Source: Eutrophocola salsuginis (GTDB lineage: Bacteria > Pseudomonadota > Gammaproteobacteria > Pseudomonadales > Pseudohongiellaceae). From it: a stretch of 64,000 nucleotides of DNA. The stretch lies in the NCBI GenBank assembly GCA_038147195.1, contig JAYQTB010000004.1, positions 1,364,001 through 1,428,000 of the forward strand. The letters run 5' to 3'. Shown here piece after piece: positions 43,661 to 51,460 of the stretch (position 1 is the first letter of the stretch; each line of letters starts with the position of its first letter). The notes under the pieces are model-generated. The model worked only from the letters and a program-made list of their open reading frames with translations. It was not told the origin of the DNA and did no database searches. Made by a program: the position numbers and the translations under genes.

Positions 43661-44767
43661 ATGACATCTAAACAACATCCTGGCCCTTTATCCGGCATCC
43701 GCGTCCTCGAATTCGCCGGACTCGGCCCTGCACCCTTCTGCGGCATGCTGCTCGCCGACATGGGTGCGGATGTCGTACGCATCGACCGCATCGAAAGGAC
43801 TGATTACAAGCCCGAGGATGTCGAGGCGCGCGGCCGCGAATCCATCATGCTCGACCTTAAGTCCGACGCGGGTATTGCCCTGGCAAAGGCCTTGGCTGCA
43901 AGGGCCGATATCCTCATCGAGGGCTTTCGCCCGGGCGTGATGGAACGTCTGGGGCTGGGCCCGGATGATCTGATTGCCGACAACCCAGCACTGGTCTACG
44001 GCCGCATCACCGGCTGGGGGCGTGAAGGGCCGCTGGCCAAGCAGGCAGGCCACGACATCAATTATCTCGGACTGACCGGCGCCCTGCACGCCATGGGCAC
44101 GAAGGAGAAACCAGCGATCCCACTCAATCTGATCGCCGACTTTGGCGGCGGCGCCCTCTACCTTGCCATGGGCATTCTCGCCGCGTTGCATCATGCCCGC
44201 GCCACTGGCAACGGCCAGGTGGTCGATACCGCCATGATCGATGGCGTCATTTCGATGATGAACATGATTTACGGCGACTTCCACGCCGAGTCCTGGACAG
44301 ACTCCCGGGAGAGCAACGTCATCGATGGCGCTGCACCTTTTTATAACGTCTACCGCTGCAGTGACGAAAAGTGGATAAGCGTTGCTAGTATCGAGCCGGC
44401 TTTTTACCAGGCCTTCATCGAGGCTGCCGGGGTGGACGCGAGCAACTTTGCCGACCAGTGGGACCGCTCTGCCTGGCCAACCCGGATCAGGACTTTGCAG
44501 ACATTATTCGCACAGCAACCCCGCGATGCCTGGCTGTCACGTTTTGACGGCATCGATGCGTGCGTGGCCCCGGTACTCTCGCTTGAAGAGGCCAGAACAC
44601 ATCCCCACAACGTCGCACGCCAAAGCTTCCAGGCCATCGACGGCATAACCCAGGCCGGCGCCTTTCCGCATTTCAGCCGGACACCCGCAGTGACACCCTC
44701 AGGCGTAAACAGAAAGGACAGCAACCGCGACGCCATCCTGCACCGTTGGGAATTGAAAAAATCGTAG
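43661..44767 (+). CDS. Alpha-methylacyl-CoA racemase (CaiB/BaiF family)
   Basis: A 368-residue class III CoA-transferase-fold protein. The N-terminal block LEFAGLGPAPFCGMLLADMG and RIDR (41-43 region) bind CoA. The AMACR catalytic pair is conserved: His131 (QAGHDINYLGLTG) and Asp160 (NLIADFGGG), which correspond to His126 and Asp156 of Mycobacterium MCR. This favours racemisation of a 2-methyl branched acyl-CoA over CoA transfer. It lies 119 bases after the acyl-CoA ligase. An interspersed inverted-repeat element begins at its stop codon region. Confidence 0.85.
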   Translation: MTSKQHPGPLSGIRVLEFAGLGPAPFCGMLLADMGADVVRIDRIERTDYKPEDVEARGRESIMLDLKSDAGIALAKALAARADILIEGFRPGVMERLGLGPDDLIADNPALVYGRITGWGREGPLAKQAGHDINYLGLTGALHAMGTKEKPAIPLNLIADFGGGALYLAMGILAALHHARATGNGQVVDTAMIDGVISMMNMIYGDFHAESWTDSRESNVIDGAAPFYNVYRCSDEKWISVASIEPAFYQAFIEAAGVDASNFADQWDRSAWPTRIRTLQTLFAQQPRDAWLSRFDGIDACVAPVLSLEEARTHPHNVARQSFQAIDGITQAGAFPHFSRTPAVTPSGVNRKDSNRDAILHRWELKKS

Positions 44768-44855
44768 GTCGGGATAGGGCTGAAAGGTCTTGTCCCAACA
44801 TTTTGGAAAATTTTACTTCAGTATGTCGGCAATCGTTTCACCAGGCCGACCTACG
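44763..44855. repeat. 93-bp intergenic element with 10-bp terminal inverted repeats
   Basis: Ends CGTAGGTCGG and CCGACCTACG are exact reverse complements, 93 bases apart. The left end begins inside the last codons of the racemase gene. The interior is unique. The ends resemble the GTAGGTC starts of repeats near 29.6 and 51.3 kb, so it may be a small non-autonomous repeat of the same family. Confidence 0.55.
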
Positions 44856-44914
44856 TTGATTCAGATATATATCCACGCTAGGCTTGCCATTCACTTGTTG
44901 TATGAGAGTTTTCC

Positions 44915-46077
44915 ATGAATGATTCCCCATCCGGCCTGGACAAGGACCGCCTCGACCACCTGAAAGCCGTCGTCGAAAAAGACGTGGCTGACAATAAATA
45001 TTTCGGCGCCGTCATCGCTGTCGCCCGCAATGGAGAACTGGGCATGCTGGATGCAATCGGCTTCGGCGACGAGGCCCACAAGATCCCGCTAAAGACCGAT
45101 TCGGTATTTTCCCTGTTCTCGCTCACCAAGGCCTTCACCAACACGCTTGTATACCGTGCCATCGAGCTGGGCCAGTTCGCCCTGACCACGCGCTTGGTCG
45201 AGATCATTCCCGAATTCAACGGTGAGGGCCGCGAGAATATCAATTTCTACCACCTGCTCACGCATTCCTCCGGACTGCCCCGGTGTGGATTCCACGGGAA
45301 GGCATGACCATCGACAAGCTAGACGACATCATCGAGGCGATCTGCGAAAACATTTTTCCCTTGCAGCCCCCTGGCGAACTCGTGCATTACTCGCCCCTGG
45401 TGCACCATGCCCTGATGGGCGAAGCTGTACGCCGCTGCGACCCGTCCGGTCGCAGTTATCGGGAACTGCTCCAGGATGAAGTGCTGACACCGCTGGGTAT
45501 GAAGGACACCGCCATGGGTGTGCGCAAGGACCTGCAGGCGCGCCATATATTCCCGGACTTCCGTGGCAAGCCGCCGCAGGATCACCTGTCAGCCAACGTA
45601 ACGGACAACCCACAGGGTGCCTTTGCCGATGAACACGCTGAAATGCCCTGGGTCGGAGGGGTGTCGACCGTGCCCGACCTGTTCCGTTTCGCGGAAATGT
45701 TCCGCCAGGGCGGCACACTAGACGGAAAGCGTATCGTTTCACCGGCCCTGATGGCGCTGGCCACCACCAACTGGACCGGCGACAAACCCAACGAGTTATA
45801 CAAGAAGATCGCCATCAACCACGGCTGGGAGCCCTACCCGGCCTACATCGGCCTCGGGTTCGGCCTGCGCGGCGAGGCTGTTTGCCCGTCCATCTATGGC
45901 GGCACCCTGGCCAGCCCCGGCACCTTCGGCAACTACGGCGCCGGTAGCACGCTGTTCTGGGTGGACCCGGAATGGGACATCACTTTCGTAGCCCTGACTG
46001 CCGGCGTGATGCACCCGGCGCTCAACATCGAGCGCTTCCAGCGCCTCAACGACATCGTGATGTCGGCGGCTATATAG
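44915..46077 (+). pseudogene. Beta-lactamase-like serine hydrolase split by a frameshift
   Basis: Two adjacent frames together make one EstB/class C-type serine hydrolase of about 387 residues. The first (44915-45307) has the nucleophile motif SLTK (69-72) and reads into HLLTHSSGLP, then shifts. The second continues from about 45282 as VWIPREGMTIDKLDDI to the stop at 46077, with HYSPLVHHALMG and the third box NYGAGSTLFWV. The break sits in a run of four C (45278-45281); adding one C restores LPPVWIP. Either a real one-base deletion has inactivated the gene or this is a homopolymer sequencing error. Confidence 0.85.
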
Positions 46078-46311
46078 GCATAAGATACAAGTAAGCGACC
46101 GTACATATCCCGGACAATTCTGCGCCCAGTAGCATCGCGAGCGAGGGCAAGACAAGGCAAACGAGCATTCCTGCAGTTGATGTAATGGGCATGTGGTCAG
46201 TGCCAGCATGACTCTGGTATGAGTAACATTGCCTGAAGTAGTTAGGCCACTTTTGAAAAGCTGGTTTATCTACCTCCGCGCGCATTCTGGACGCGCCAAC
46301 TGGGCTACATC

Positions 46312-47181
46312 CTAGCCGATCTGCGCCAGTGCCTTACGGCTTATCGGGGAGTCTCCTGAGGCCAGGGTTTCGATGATTTCAAAATGGTTGTGTCCGGCCA
46401 TTTCGACCATCTGAATAGTCTTGCCCGCGGCTGACAATGCCCCGACAAATTCCTGTGCCTGGCGCTGGAATTCGGGGCTCTCATCCGTGCCATAGGTGAC
46501 GATGACCGGCGCATTGATCCGGTCCGCATGCCTGGCAGGGCTTAACGTTTCAACGTTGTCGGGTCCAAGATCGAGAAACTCCCGGCGGAAAGACAGGGCC
46601 ACGGGCGCCAGTTCATACATGCCACTGCAGAGCAGTCCGCCCTTTAATATATCGGCCGGCAAACCGAGGCTGGACCACTCGGTGGTGAGCAACACGCCGG
46701 CCAGGTGTGCACCTGACGAAAAACCGGCAAGCGTGATCCTGTCGGGATCCCCGCCAAACTCGCTGGCGTGTTCATATACCCATTTCACCGCACGCTGCAA
46801 CTGGTCGACCATCCCTGCGATGTCACCCTCAAACGTATCCACGGGGGAAAAATCCGGCACAATGAAATGGATGCCGGCTGCAACGAAAGTATTGGCGGCG
46901 AAAGCATTGTTCGCTGCAGTACCCACACGCCATGATCCGCCATGCACAAAGATGAGCATGGGATTGCGACTACCGCTCGTCCTATAGATATCTAAGCTTT
47001 CATCAGGCAGCGTGCCATAGGCAGCACGCACCGGCTCACCAAGCGTCGCACGGGCATGGGCACTTTTAGCAGCGAGACGGGCAATCACCTCCTCCATGTT
47101 GGGGGCCCACACCGCCTGGTCATAGGCGGCATCCAGGGCTTCCTGGGTAAGATTGCGCCAGACGGCGGGAGGATTAATCAA
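46312..47181 (-). CDS. Cytosolic alpha/beta hydrolase (arylformamidase/carboxylesterase-like)
   Basis: A 289-residue hydrolase without signal peptide. The start is a TTG at 47181. The oxyanion motif FVHGGSWRVG (78-87) and elbow GFSSGAHLAG (153-162, Ser155) are clear; the Asp (TYGTDESPEF) and His (GHNHFEI) of the triad follow. The layout fits kynurenine formamidase-like and small-ester hydrolases. The TTG overlaps the stop of an apparently broken frame just upstream (47174-47432), so the gene may once have been coupled to a partner. It could act on a phenolic ester, but this is not shown. Confidence 0.82.
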   Translation of the reverse strand: MINPPAVWRNLTQEALDAAYDQAVWAPNMEEVIARLAAKSAHARATLGEPVRAAYGTLPDESLDIYRTSGSRNPMLIFVHGGSWRVGTAANNAFAANTFVAAGIHFIVPDFSPVDTFEGDIAGMVDQLQRAVKWVYEHASEFGGDPDRITLAGFSSGAHLAGVLLTTEWSSLGLPADILKGGLLCSGMYELAPVALSFRREFLDLGPDNVETLSPARHADRINAPVIVTYGTDESPEFQRQAQEFVGALSAAGKTIQMVEMAGHNHFEIIETLASGDSPISRKALAQIG

Positions 47182-47432
47182 ATTCGATCACTACGAAGGA
47201 AGTGCCCTCGCTTCCTGAGAAGCGCAGGGCGCAATCTCCCCAGCTGGCGGGAATCTGCCACTCGTTGCCGGCCTGAAATCATGACAAGTATAAGCGAGCT
47301 GATCCAGATGAATACGGGCGGCAGCAGGAGCAACAGGAAGGTCAGGCGCTGGACGGTGCCGATGACCTGCGAGTTGCCTGCGGATATTTCTTGGAAAACC
47401 TTGCCGGGTGAATGGAGAACTCTAAGAAGCAA
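47174..47432 (-). pseudogene. Possible broken gene fragment (Yip1-like start, frame change, unrelated end)
   Basis: From 47432 the minus strand reads LLRVLHSPGKVFQEISAGNS, then a hydrophobic stretch (RLTFLLLLLPPVFIWISSLI), like the first helix of Yip1 domain proteins. Near 47277 the sense changes frame: the next frame reads GNEWQIPASWGDCALRFSGS and ends VVIEFD at a stop that overlaps the hydrolase TTG. The two parts together are too short for a Yip1 protein, so this looks like a deletion remnant. The assignment is tentative. Confidence 0.3.
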
Positions 47433-47568
47433 CGGACTACTTTCTCAAATCTAACTAATTGCTTGAGTGTAGATTTTACTTTGTCCTGCAATATTCATAA
47501 AGGTCTATCGCGTGGATGACTTTGTTTCCAGGAAAAAAGTTGTTTACCAGCGCTTGCTGATGAATGGT

Positions 47569-48177
47569 TCAATTCGGTACTGGCAGCCCGGCCCATGAAA
47601 ATATTTCATGCATGATTGCCGCCACCGTCTCGGGCCTATCTTCACCGGGCAGGTCGTTGTTCACCGCGTATCCGGTCTGCGCCAAGCACCATGACAGGTT
47701 GCGATAAGACGGCCGGTAACCAGCCAATTCGTCCGCCGCGATGGTGACGCTTTGCCCCGGAGTCACCGGAATTAGTTCATCGCGCCTGTAGATGGCACCA
47801 AAACTCATCAGGCCCCATTCGCCTTGTCTCTTCTCTACTCTGTACAGAAACAGTGCGTGTGAAGATAGGGTGAGATCCACGCCATCTATGGCCTGCGGTA
47901 TATCGATTATGCCGGACAGGGTGGCCACGGCACGGTCACCATTGCGGCTCACCAGAGCGGGACCCAGGCGATGCTTGGCGCGCATTCCGCGCTCATACAT
48001 GCCTTTCGATGCCACCACGAATTCCTTGCCGGTGCCCTTGAACCAGCTGATATCCACGAGTGAGTCTTCATGGAAACAGCCGGCCATACGGTTCCACATG
48101 CACAAATCGCGGGATTCGCGTTCGCGTGCAACGAGTTGCGTGATGGCAGTGATGTCTGCGGCTTCTTGTGGTGTCAT
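47569..48177 (-). CDS. SnoaL/NTF2-like domain protein
   Basis: A 202-residue cytosolic protein. AGGA precedes the ATG. The N-terminal helix (EAADITAITQLVARERESRD) and RMAGCFHEDSLVDISWFKGT strand block match the SnoaL-like domain 4 family, in which a cone-shaped pocket often binds a ketone or aromatic compound. A segment FLYRVEKRQGEWGLMSFGAI closes the fold. Catalytic residues cannot be assigned. It is isolated, 387 bases upstream of the alpha/beta hydrolase and divergent from pntA. Confidence 0.72.
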   Translation of the reverse strand: MTPQEAADITAITQLVARERESRDLCMWNRMAGCFHEDSLVDISWFKGTGKEFVVASKGMYERGMRAKHRLGPALVSRNGDRAVATLSGIIDIPQAIDGVDLTLSSHALFLYRVEKRQGEWGLMSFGAIYRRDELIPVTPGQSVTIAADELAGYRPSYRNLSWCLAQTGYAVNNDLPGEDRPETVAAIMHEIFSWAGLPVPN

Positions 48178-48293
48178 GGGTTTCCTCCCTGGGCTTCAGT
48201 TACCACCTATTAAACACTAGTCAGCATTGAAATAAAGACCCAAAACAGGTTTACTTGTGCGCCATTAAAACACCATAAAGGGGCGCTTCCTGT

Positions 48294-49850
48294 ATGCTGA
48301 TCGGCATTCCCAAGGAAATCCACGAGGGCGAAAAACGCGTTGCAACGACACCGGAGGCTGCCGAAAAACTCCGCTCACTGGGCTTCGACGTCGCCATTGA
48401 AAGCGGTGCCGGCAAAGCCGCCAACTACAGCGACGACACCTACCAGGAAGCCGGGGTAAAGATCCTCGAAACGGCCCGCGAAGTCTGGGAAACAGCCGAC
48501 GTCATCCTGAAGGTGCGGGCTCCTGAGACCCACCCCGTACTGTGCATGGATGAATCCGAGCTCCTTCAGAAACACCAGATACTCATCAGTTTCATCCAGC
48601 CCGCCATCAACACCGACCTGCTCAATCGCCTTGCCAGACGTGGCGGCACGGTCATGGCCATGGACAGCATTCCACGCATCTCCCGCGCCCAAAAGATGGA
48701 TGCCCTGAGCTCGATGGCCAACATCGCCGGGTACCGCGCCGTGGTGGAAGCAGCACAGCATTTCGGCCGTTTCTTTACGGGCCAGATCACAGCGGCTGGA
48801 AAGGTGCCACCCGCGAAGGTACTGGTCATCGGTGCCGGTGTTGCCGGTCTAGCCGCCATCGGTGCAGCCAAAAGCATGGGTGCCATCGTGCGCGCCTTCG
48901 ACACACGCCCGGAAGTGAAAGAGCAGGTCGAGAGCATGGACGCCGAGTTCCTGATGCTGGACTTCGAGGAAGACGGTAGCGGCGAAGGCGGCTACGCCAA
49001 GGTCATGTCGGATGAATTCATCAAGAAGGAGATGGAACTGTTCGGCAAGCAGGCCATGGAAGTGGACATCGTCATTACTACCGCCCTCATACCCGGCAAG
49101 CCCGCTCCCGAGTTGTGGACGGAAGCCATGGTCGAATCCATGAAGGACGGCAGCGTCATCGTCGACCTAGCCGCGGAAATGGGCGGCAATTGCAAGCTCA
49201 CCGAAGCCAACAAGGTGGTGGTCAAACACGGCGTCACCCTGATCGGCTACACCGACTTGCCCTCGCGCCTGGCGGCACAGTCGAGCCAGCTGTATGCGAC
49301 TAACCTGTTCCACCTGCTCAGCGACATGACGCCAGACAAGAATGGCCAGGCGGTAGTCGACATGGAAGACGAGGTCATCCGCGGCGCCACGGTCATCAAG
49401 GAAGGAGAGATCACCTGGCCGCCCCCTGCCCCGCGCCTGTACGCGGTGTCGGAGAAAAAGGAAGAAGCCAAGCCAGATATCACAGCCGCGCGGGAAGCCG
49501 CCAAACCGAACCCTTTCAAGCAGCTTAGCGTGTTCGGTATCGGCGCCCTGCTGCTGCTCGCGCTAGGCTCCGTGGCGCCACCCGCCTTCATGTCGCATTT
49601 CACCGTGTTCGTGCTATCGTGTTTCGTTGGCTACATGGTCATCTGGAACGTCACACCTTCCCTGCACACACCCCTGATGAGCGTCACCAACGCCATCAGC
49701 AGCATCATCATCATTGGTGCCCTTCTACAGATTTCATCCCCGGGGGACATCAACAAGTACCTGGCGGCCTTCGCCATCCTGATCACCAGCGTCAACATCG
49801 TCGGCGGCTTTGCGGTCACGCAACGCATGCTCGCGATGTTCAGGAAATAG
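48294..49850 (+). CDS. pntA: NAD(P) transhydrogenase subunit alpha
   Basis: A 518-residue subunit of the proton-translocating transhydrogenase. Domain I has the alanine dehydrogenase-like N-terminus (GIPKEIHEGEKRVATTPEAA), the RAQKMDALSSMANIAGYRAV helix and the NAD-binding GAGVAG (180-185). The C-terminal part (about 405-518) contains four transmembrane helices, so this is the undivided, E. coli-like form rather than the split alphaA/alphaB of alphaproteobacteria. pntB follows after 22 bases. The enzyme uses the proton gradient to make NADPH from NADH, useful for the oxygenases and reductive biosynthesis. Confidence 0.95.
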   Translation: MLIGIPKEIHEGEKRVATTPEAAEKLRSLGFDVAIESGAGKAANYSDDTYQEAGVKILETAREVWETADVILKVRAPETHPVLCMDESELLQKHQILISFIQPAINTDLLNRLARRGGTVMAMDSIPRISRAQKMDALSSMANIAGYRAVVEAAQHFGRFFTGQITAAGKVPPAKVLVIGAGVAGLAAIGAAKSMGAIVRAFDTRPEVKEQVESMDAEFLMLDFEEDGSGEGGYAKVMSDEFIKKEMELFGKQAMEVDIVITTALIPGKPAPELWTEAMVESMKDGSVIVDLAAEMGGNCKLTEANKVVVKHGVTLIGYTDLPSRLAAQSSQLYATNLFHLLSDMTPDKNGQAVVDMEDEVIRGATVIKEGEITWPPPAPRLYAVSEKKEEAKPDITAAREAAKPNPFKQLSVFGIGALLLLALGSVAPPAFMSHFTVFVLSCFVGYMVIWNVTPSLHTPLMSVTNAISSIIIIGALLQISSPGDINKYLAAFAILITSVNIVGGFAVTQRMLAMFRK

Positions 49851-49872
49851 CCAGGACAAGGAGTAGCAGCAG

Positions 49873-51270
49873 ATGTCTCAAGGAATAATCACCATGGCCT
49901 ACCTGGGCGCCAGCATACTGTTCATCCTGGCACTTGGTGGCCTGAGCAACCAGGAAAGCGCCCGCCGCGGCAACCTGTTCGGCATGACCGGCATGGCCAT
50001 CGCCCTGCTGGCCACCATCATCGGCATCGTCAGCGACAACTATGTATTGATGTTTGGCTGCATCCTGGTCGGCGGCGCCGTTGGCCTGTTACTGGCGAAG
50101 AAAGTGGAAATGACCCAGATGCCGGAGCTGGTGGCCATCCTGCATAGCCTGGTCGGTCTTGCCGCAGTCATCGTCGGGTTTGGCACCTTCCTCGACCACA
50201 ACATCATTCTGGAAGACGTTGAGAAAAAAATCCACGATGTGGAAATCTACCTGGGCATCCTCATCGGTGCCCTCACCTTCTCGGGATCCGTTGTCGCTTA
50301 CCTGAAGCTGAGCGCGAAGATCGGTGGCAAACCGCTCATGCTACCCGGCCGCCACTTCCTAAACCTGATCCTGCTGGTCATCGCGATTTATTACCTGATA
50401 CGTTTCATTGGCGCGGACAACGAGGCCTACGCCATGCACTGCCTGATGCTAATGACGACCGTGTCCCTGCTCTTCGGCATCCACATGGTGCTGGCCATCG
50501 GCGGCGCCGATATGCCTGTCGTGGTATCCATGCTCAACTCTTATTCGGGTTGGGCCGCCGCCGCCACGGGCTTCATGCTCAGCAATGACCTGCTCATCGT
50601 CATCGGTGCCCTCGTCGGTTCCTCCGGTGCAATCCTCAGCTACATCATGTGCCGCGCCATGAACCGCAAGTTCCTGTCGGTGATCGCCGGCGGCTTCGGC
50701 TCCTCCGGCGGTAGTAGTGCCGCCAGCGGTCCGGCCGGCAGCGAGGACGACATCCAACCCATCGATGCCGAAAGCGTGGCGCACATGCTGCTGGCATCGA
50801 AGAAGGTCATGATCCTGCCCGGTTACGGCATGGCCGTGGCCCAGGCACAGCATTCGGTGTTCGAGATGAGTCGCAAGCTGCGCGAGGCGGGTGTAGACGT
50901 CGGATTTGGTATTCACCCGGTTGCCGGCCGCATGCCCGGCCACATGAACGTACTGCTGGCCGAAGCACGCGTGCCTTACGACATCGTGTATGAAATGGAA
51001 GAGATCAACGAGGATTTTCCCGACGTGGACGTGTCCATCGTCATCGGCGCCAACGACATCGTCAACCCGGCTGCCAAGGAAGTCCCGGACAGCCCGATCG
51101 CCGGCATGCCGGTACTGGAATGCTGGCTGGGCAAGACCACCGTCGTGCTGAAACGCTCCATGGCCTCCGGTTATGCCGGCGTCGACAATCCGCTGTTTTA
51201 CAAGGAGAACACGCGGATGCTGTTCGGTGATGCCAAGCAGAGTATCGACGATATTTTGAAGAATCTCTGA
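49873..51270 (+). CDS. pntB: NAD(P) transhydrogenase subunit beta
   Basis: A 465-residue subunit. The N-terminal half carries about nine transmembrane helices (IGDNYVLMFG-type start, SGSVVAYLKLSAKIGGKPL, GGADMPVVVSMLNSYSGWAA with the conserved proton-channel residues). The C-terminal domain III binds NADP(H) through VMILPGYGMAVAQAQH and ends GYAGVDNPLF and YKENTRMLFGDAK. It is of normal length. AAGGAG precedes the ATG. A REP-like pair and a terminator follow. Confidence 0.95.
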   Translation: MSQGIITMAYLGASILFILALGGLSNQESARRGNLFGMTGMAIALLATIIGIVSDNYVLMFGCILVGGAVGLLLAKKVEMTQMPELVAILHSLVGLAAVIVGFGTFLDHNIILEDVEKKIHDVEIYLGILIGALTFSGSVVAYLKLSAKIGGKPLMLPGRHFLNLILLVIAIYYLIRFIGADNEAYAMHCLMLMTTVSLLFGIHMVLAIGGADMPVVVSMLNSYSGWAAAATGFMLSNDLLIVIGALVGSSGAILSYIMCRAMNRKFLSVIAGGFGSSGGSSAASGPAGSEDDIQPIDAESVAHMLLASKKVMILPGYGMAVAQAQHSVFEMSRKLREAGVDVGFGIHPVAGRMPGHMNVLLAEARVPYDIVYEMEEINEDFPDVDVSIVIGANDIVNPAAKEVPDSPIAGMPVLECWLGKTTVVLKRSMASGYAGVDNPLFYKENTRMLFGDAKQSIDDILKNL

Positions 51271-51276
51271 TCATGG

Positions 51277-51400
51277 CGTAGGTCAGACGAGGCCCGCAGG
51301 GCCGATATCCGACGTGGTGAACTTCGCTCGCCCCACGCCAAGGAAGAAAATCCAGGAAATTGTTTGTTGGATACCGGCCCTGCGGGCCTCTTCCGATCTA
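51277..51400. repeat. Pair of REP-like repeats in inverted orientation (BIME-like)
   Basis: A 14-bp unit AGGCCCGCAGGGCC (51290-51303) recurs as its exact reverse complement at 51376-51389. The left unit is preceded by GCGTAGGTCAGACG and followed by GATATCCGAC. The unit itself is a small hairpin. The two units flank about 70 bases between pntB and the convergent molybdenum enzyme gene. Confidence 0.65.
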
Positions 51401-51415
51401 AACCTTTCTCTCAAC

Positions 51416-51443
51416 AAAAAAGCCGCCTTTAAGGCGGCTTTTT
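51416..51443. terminator. Bidirectional rho-independent terminator
   Basis: The stem AGCCGCC/GGCGGCT (up to 9 bp) has an A-run on its left and a T-run on its right, so it can end transcription in both directions, for pntB and for the convergent molybdenum hydroxylase gene. Confidence 0.85.
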
Positions 51444-51460
51444 CATACCTGGATTTATAG

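Noticed and set aside
46070..46285. A 71-codon minus-strand frame with a hydrophobic segment
   Set aside because: It lies in the gap after the frameshifted hydrolase, with no ribosome site and no similarity seen.
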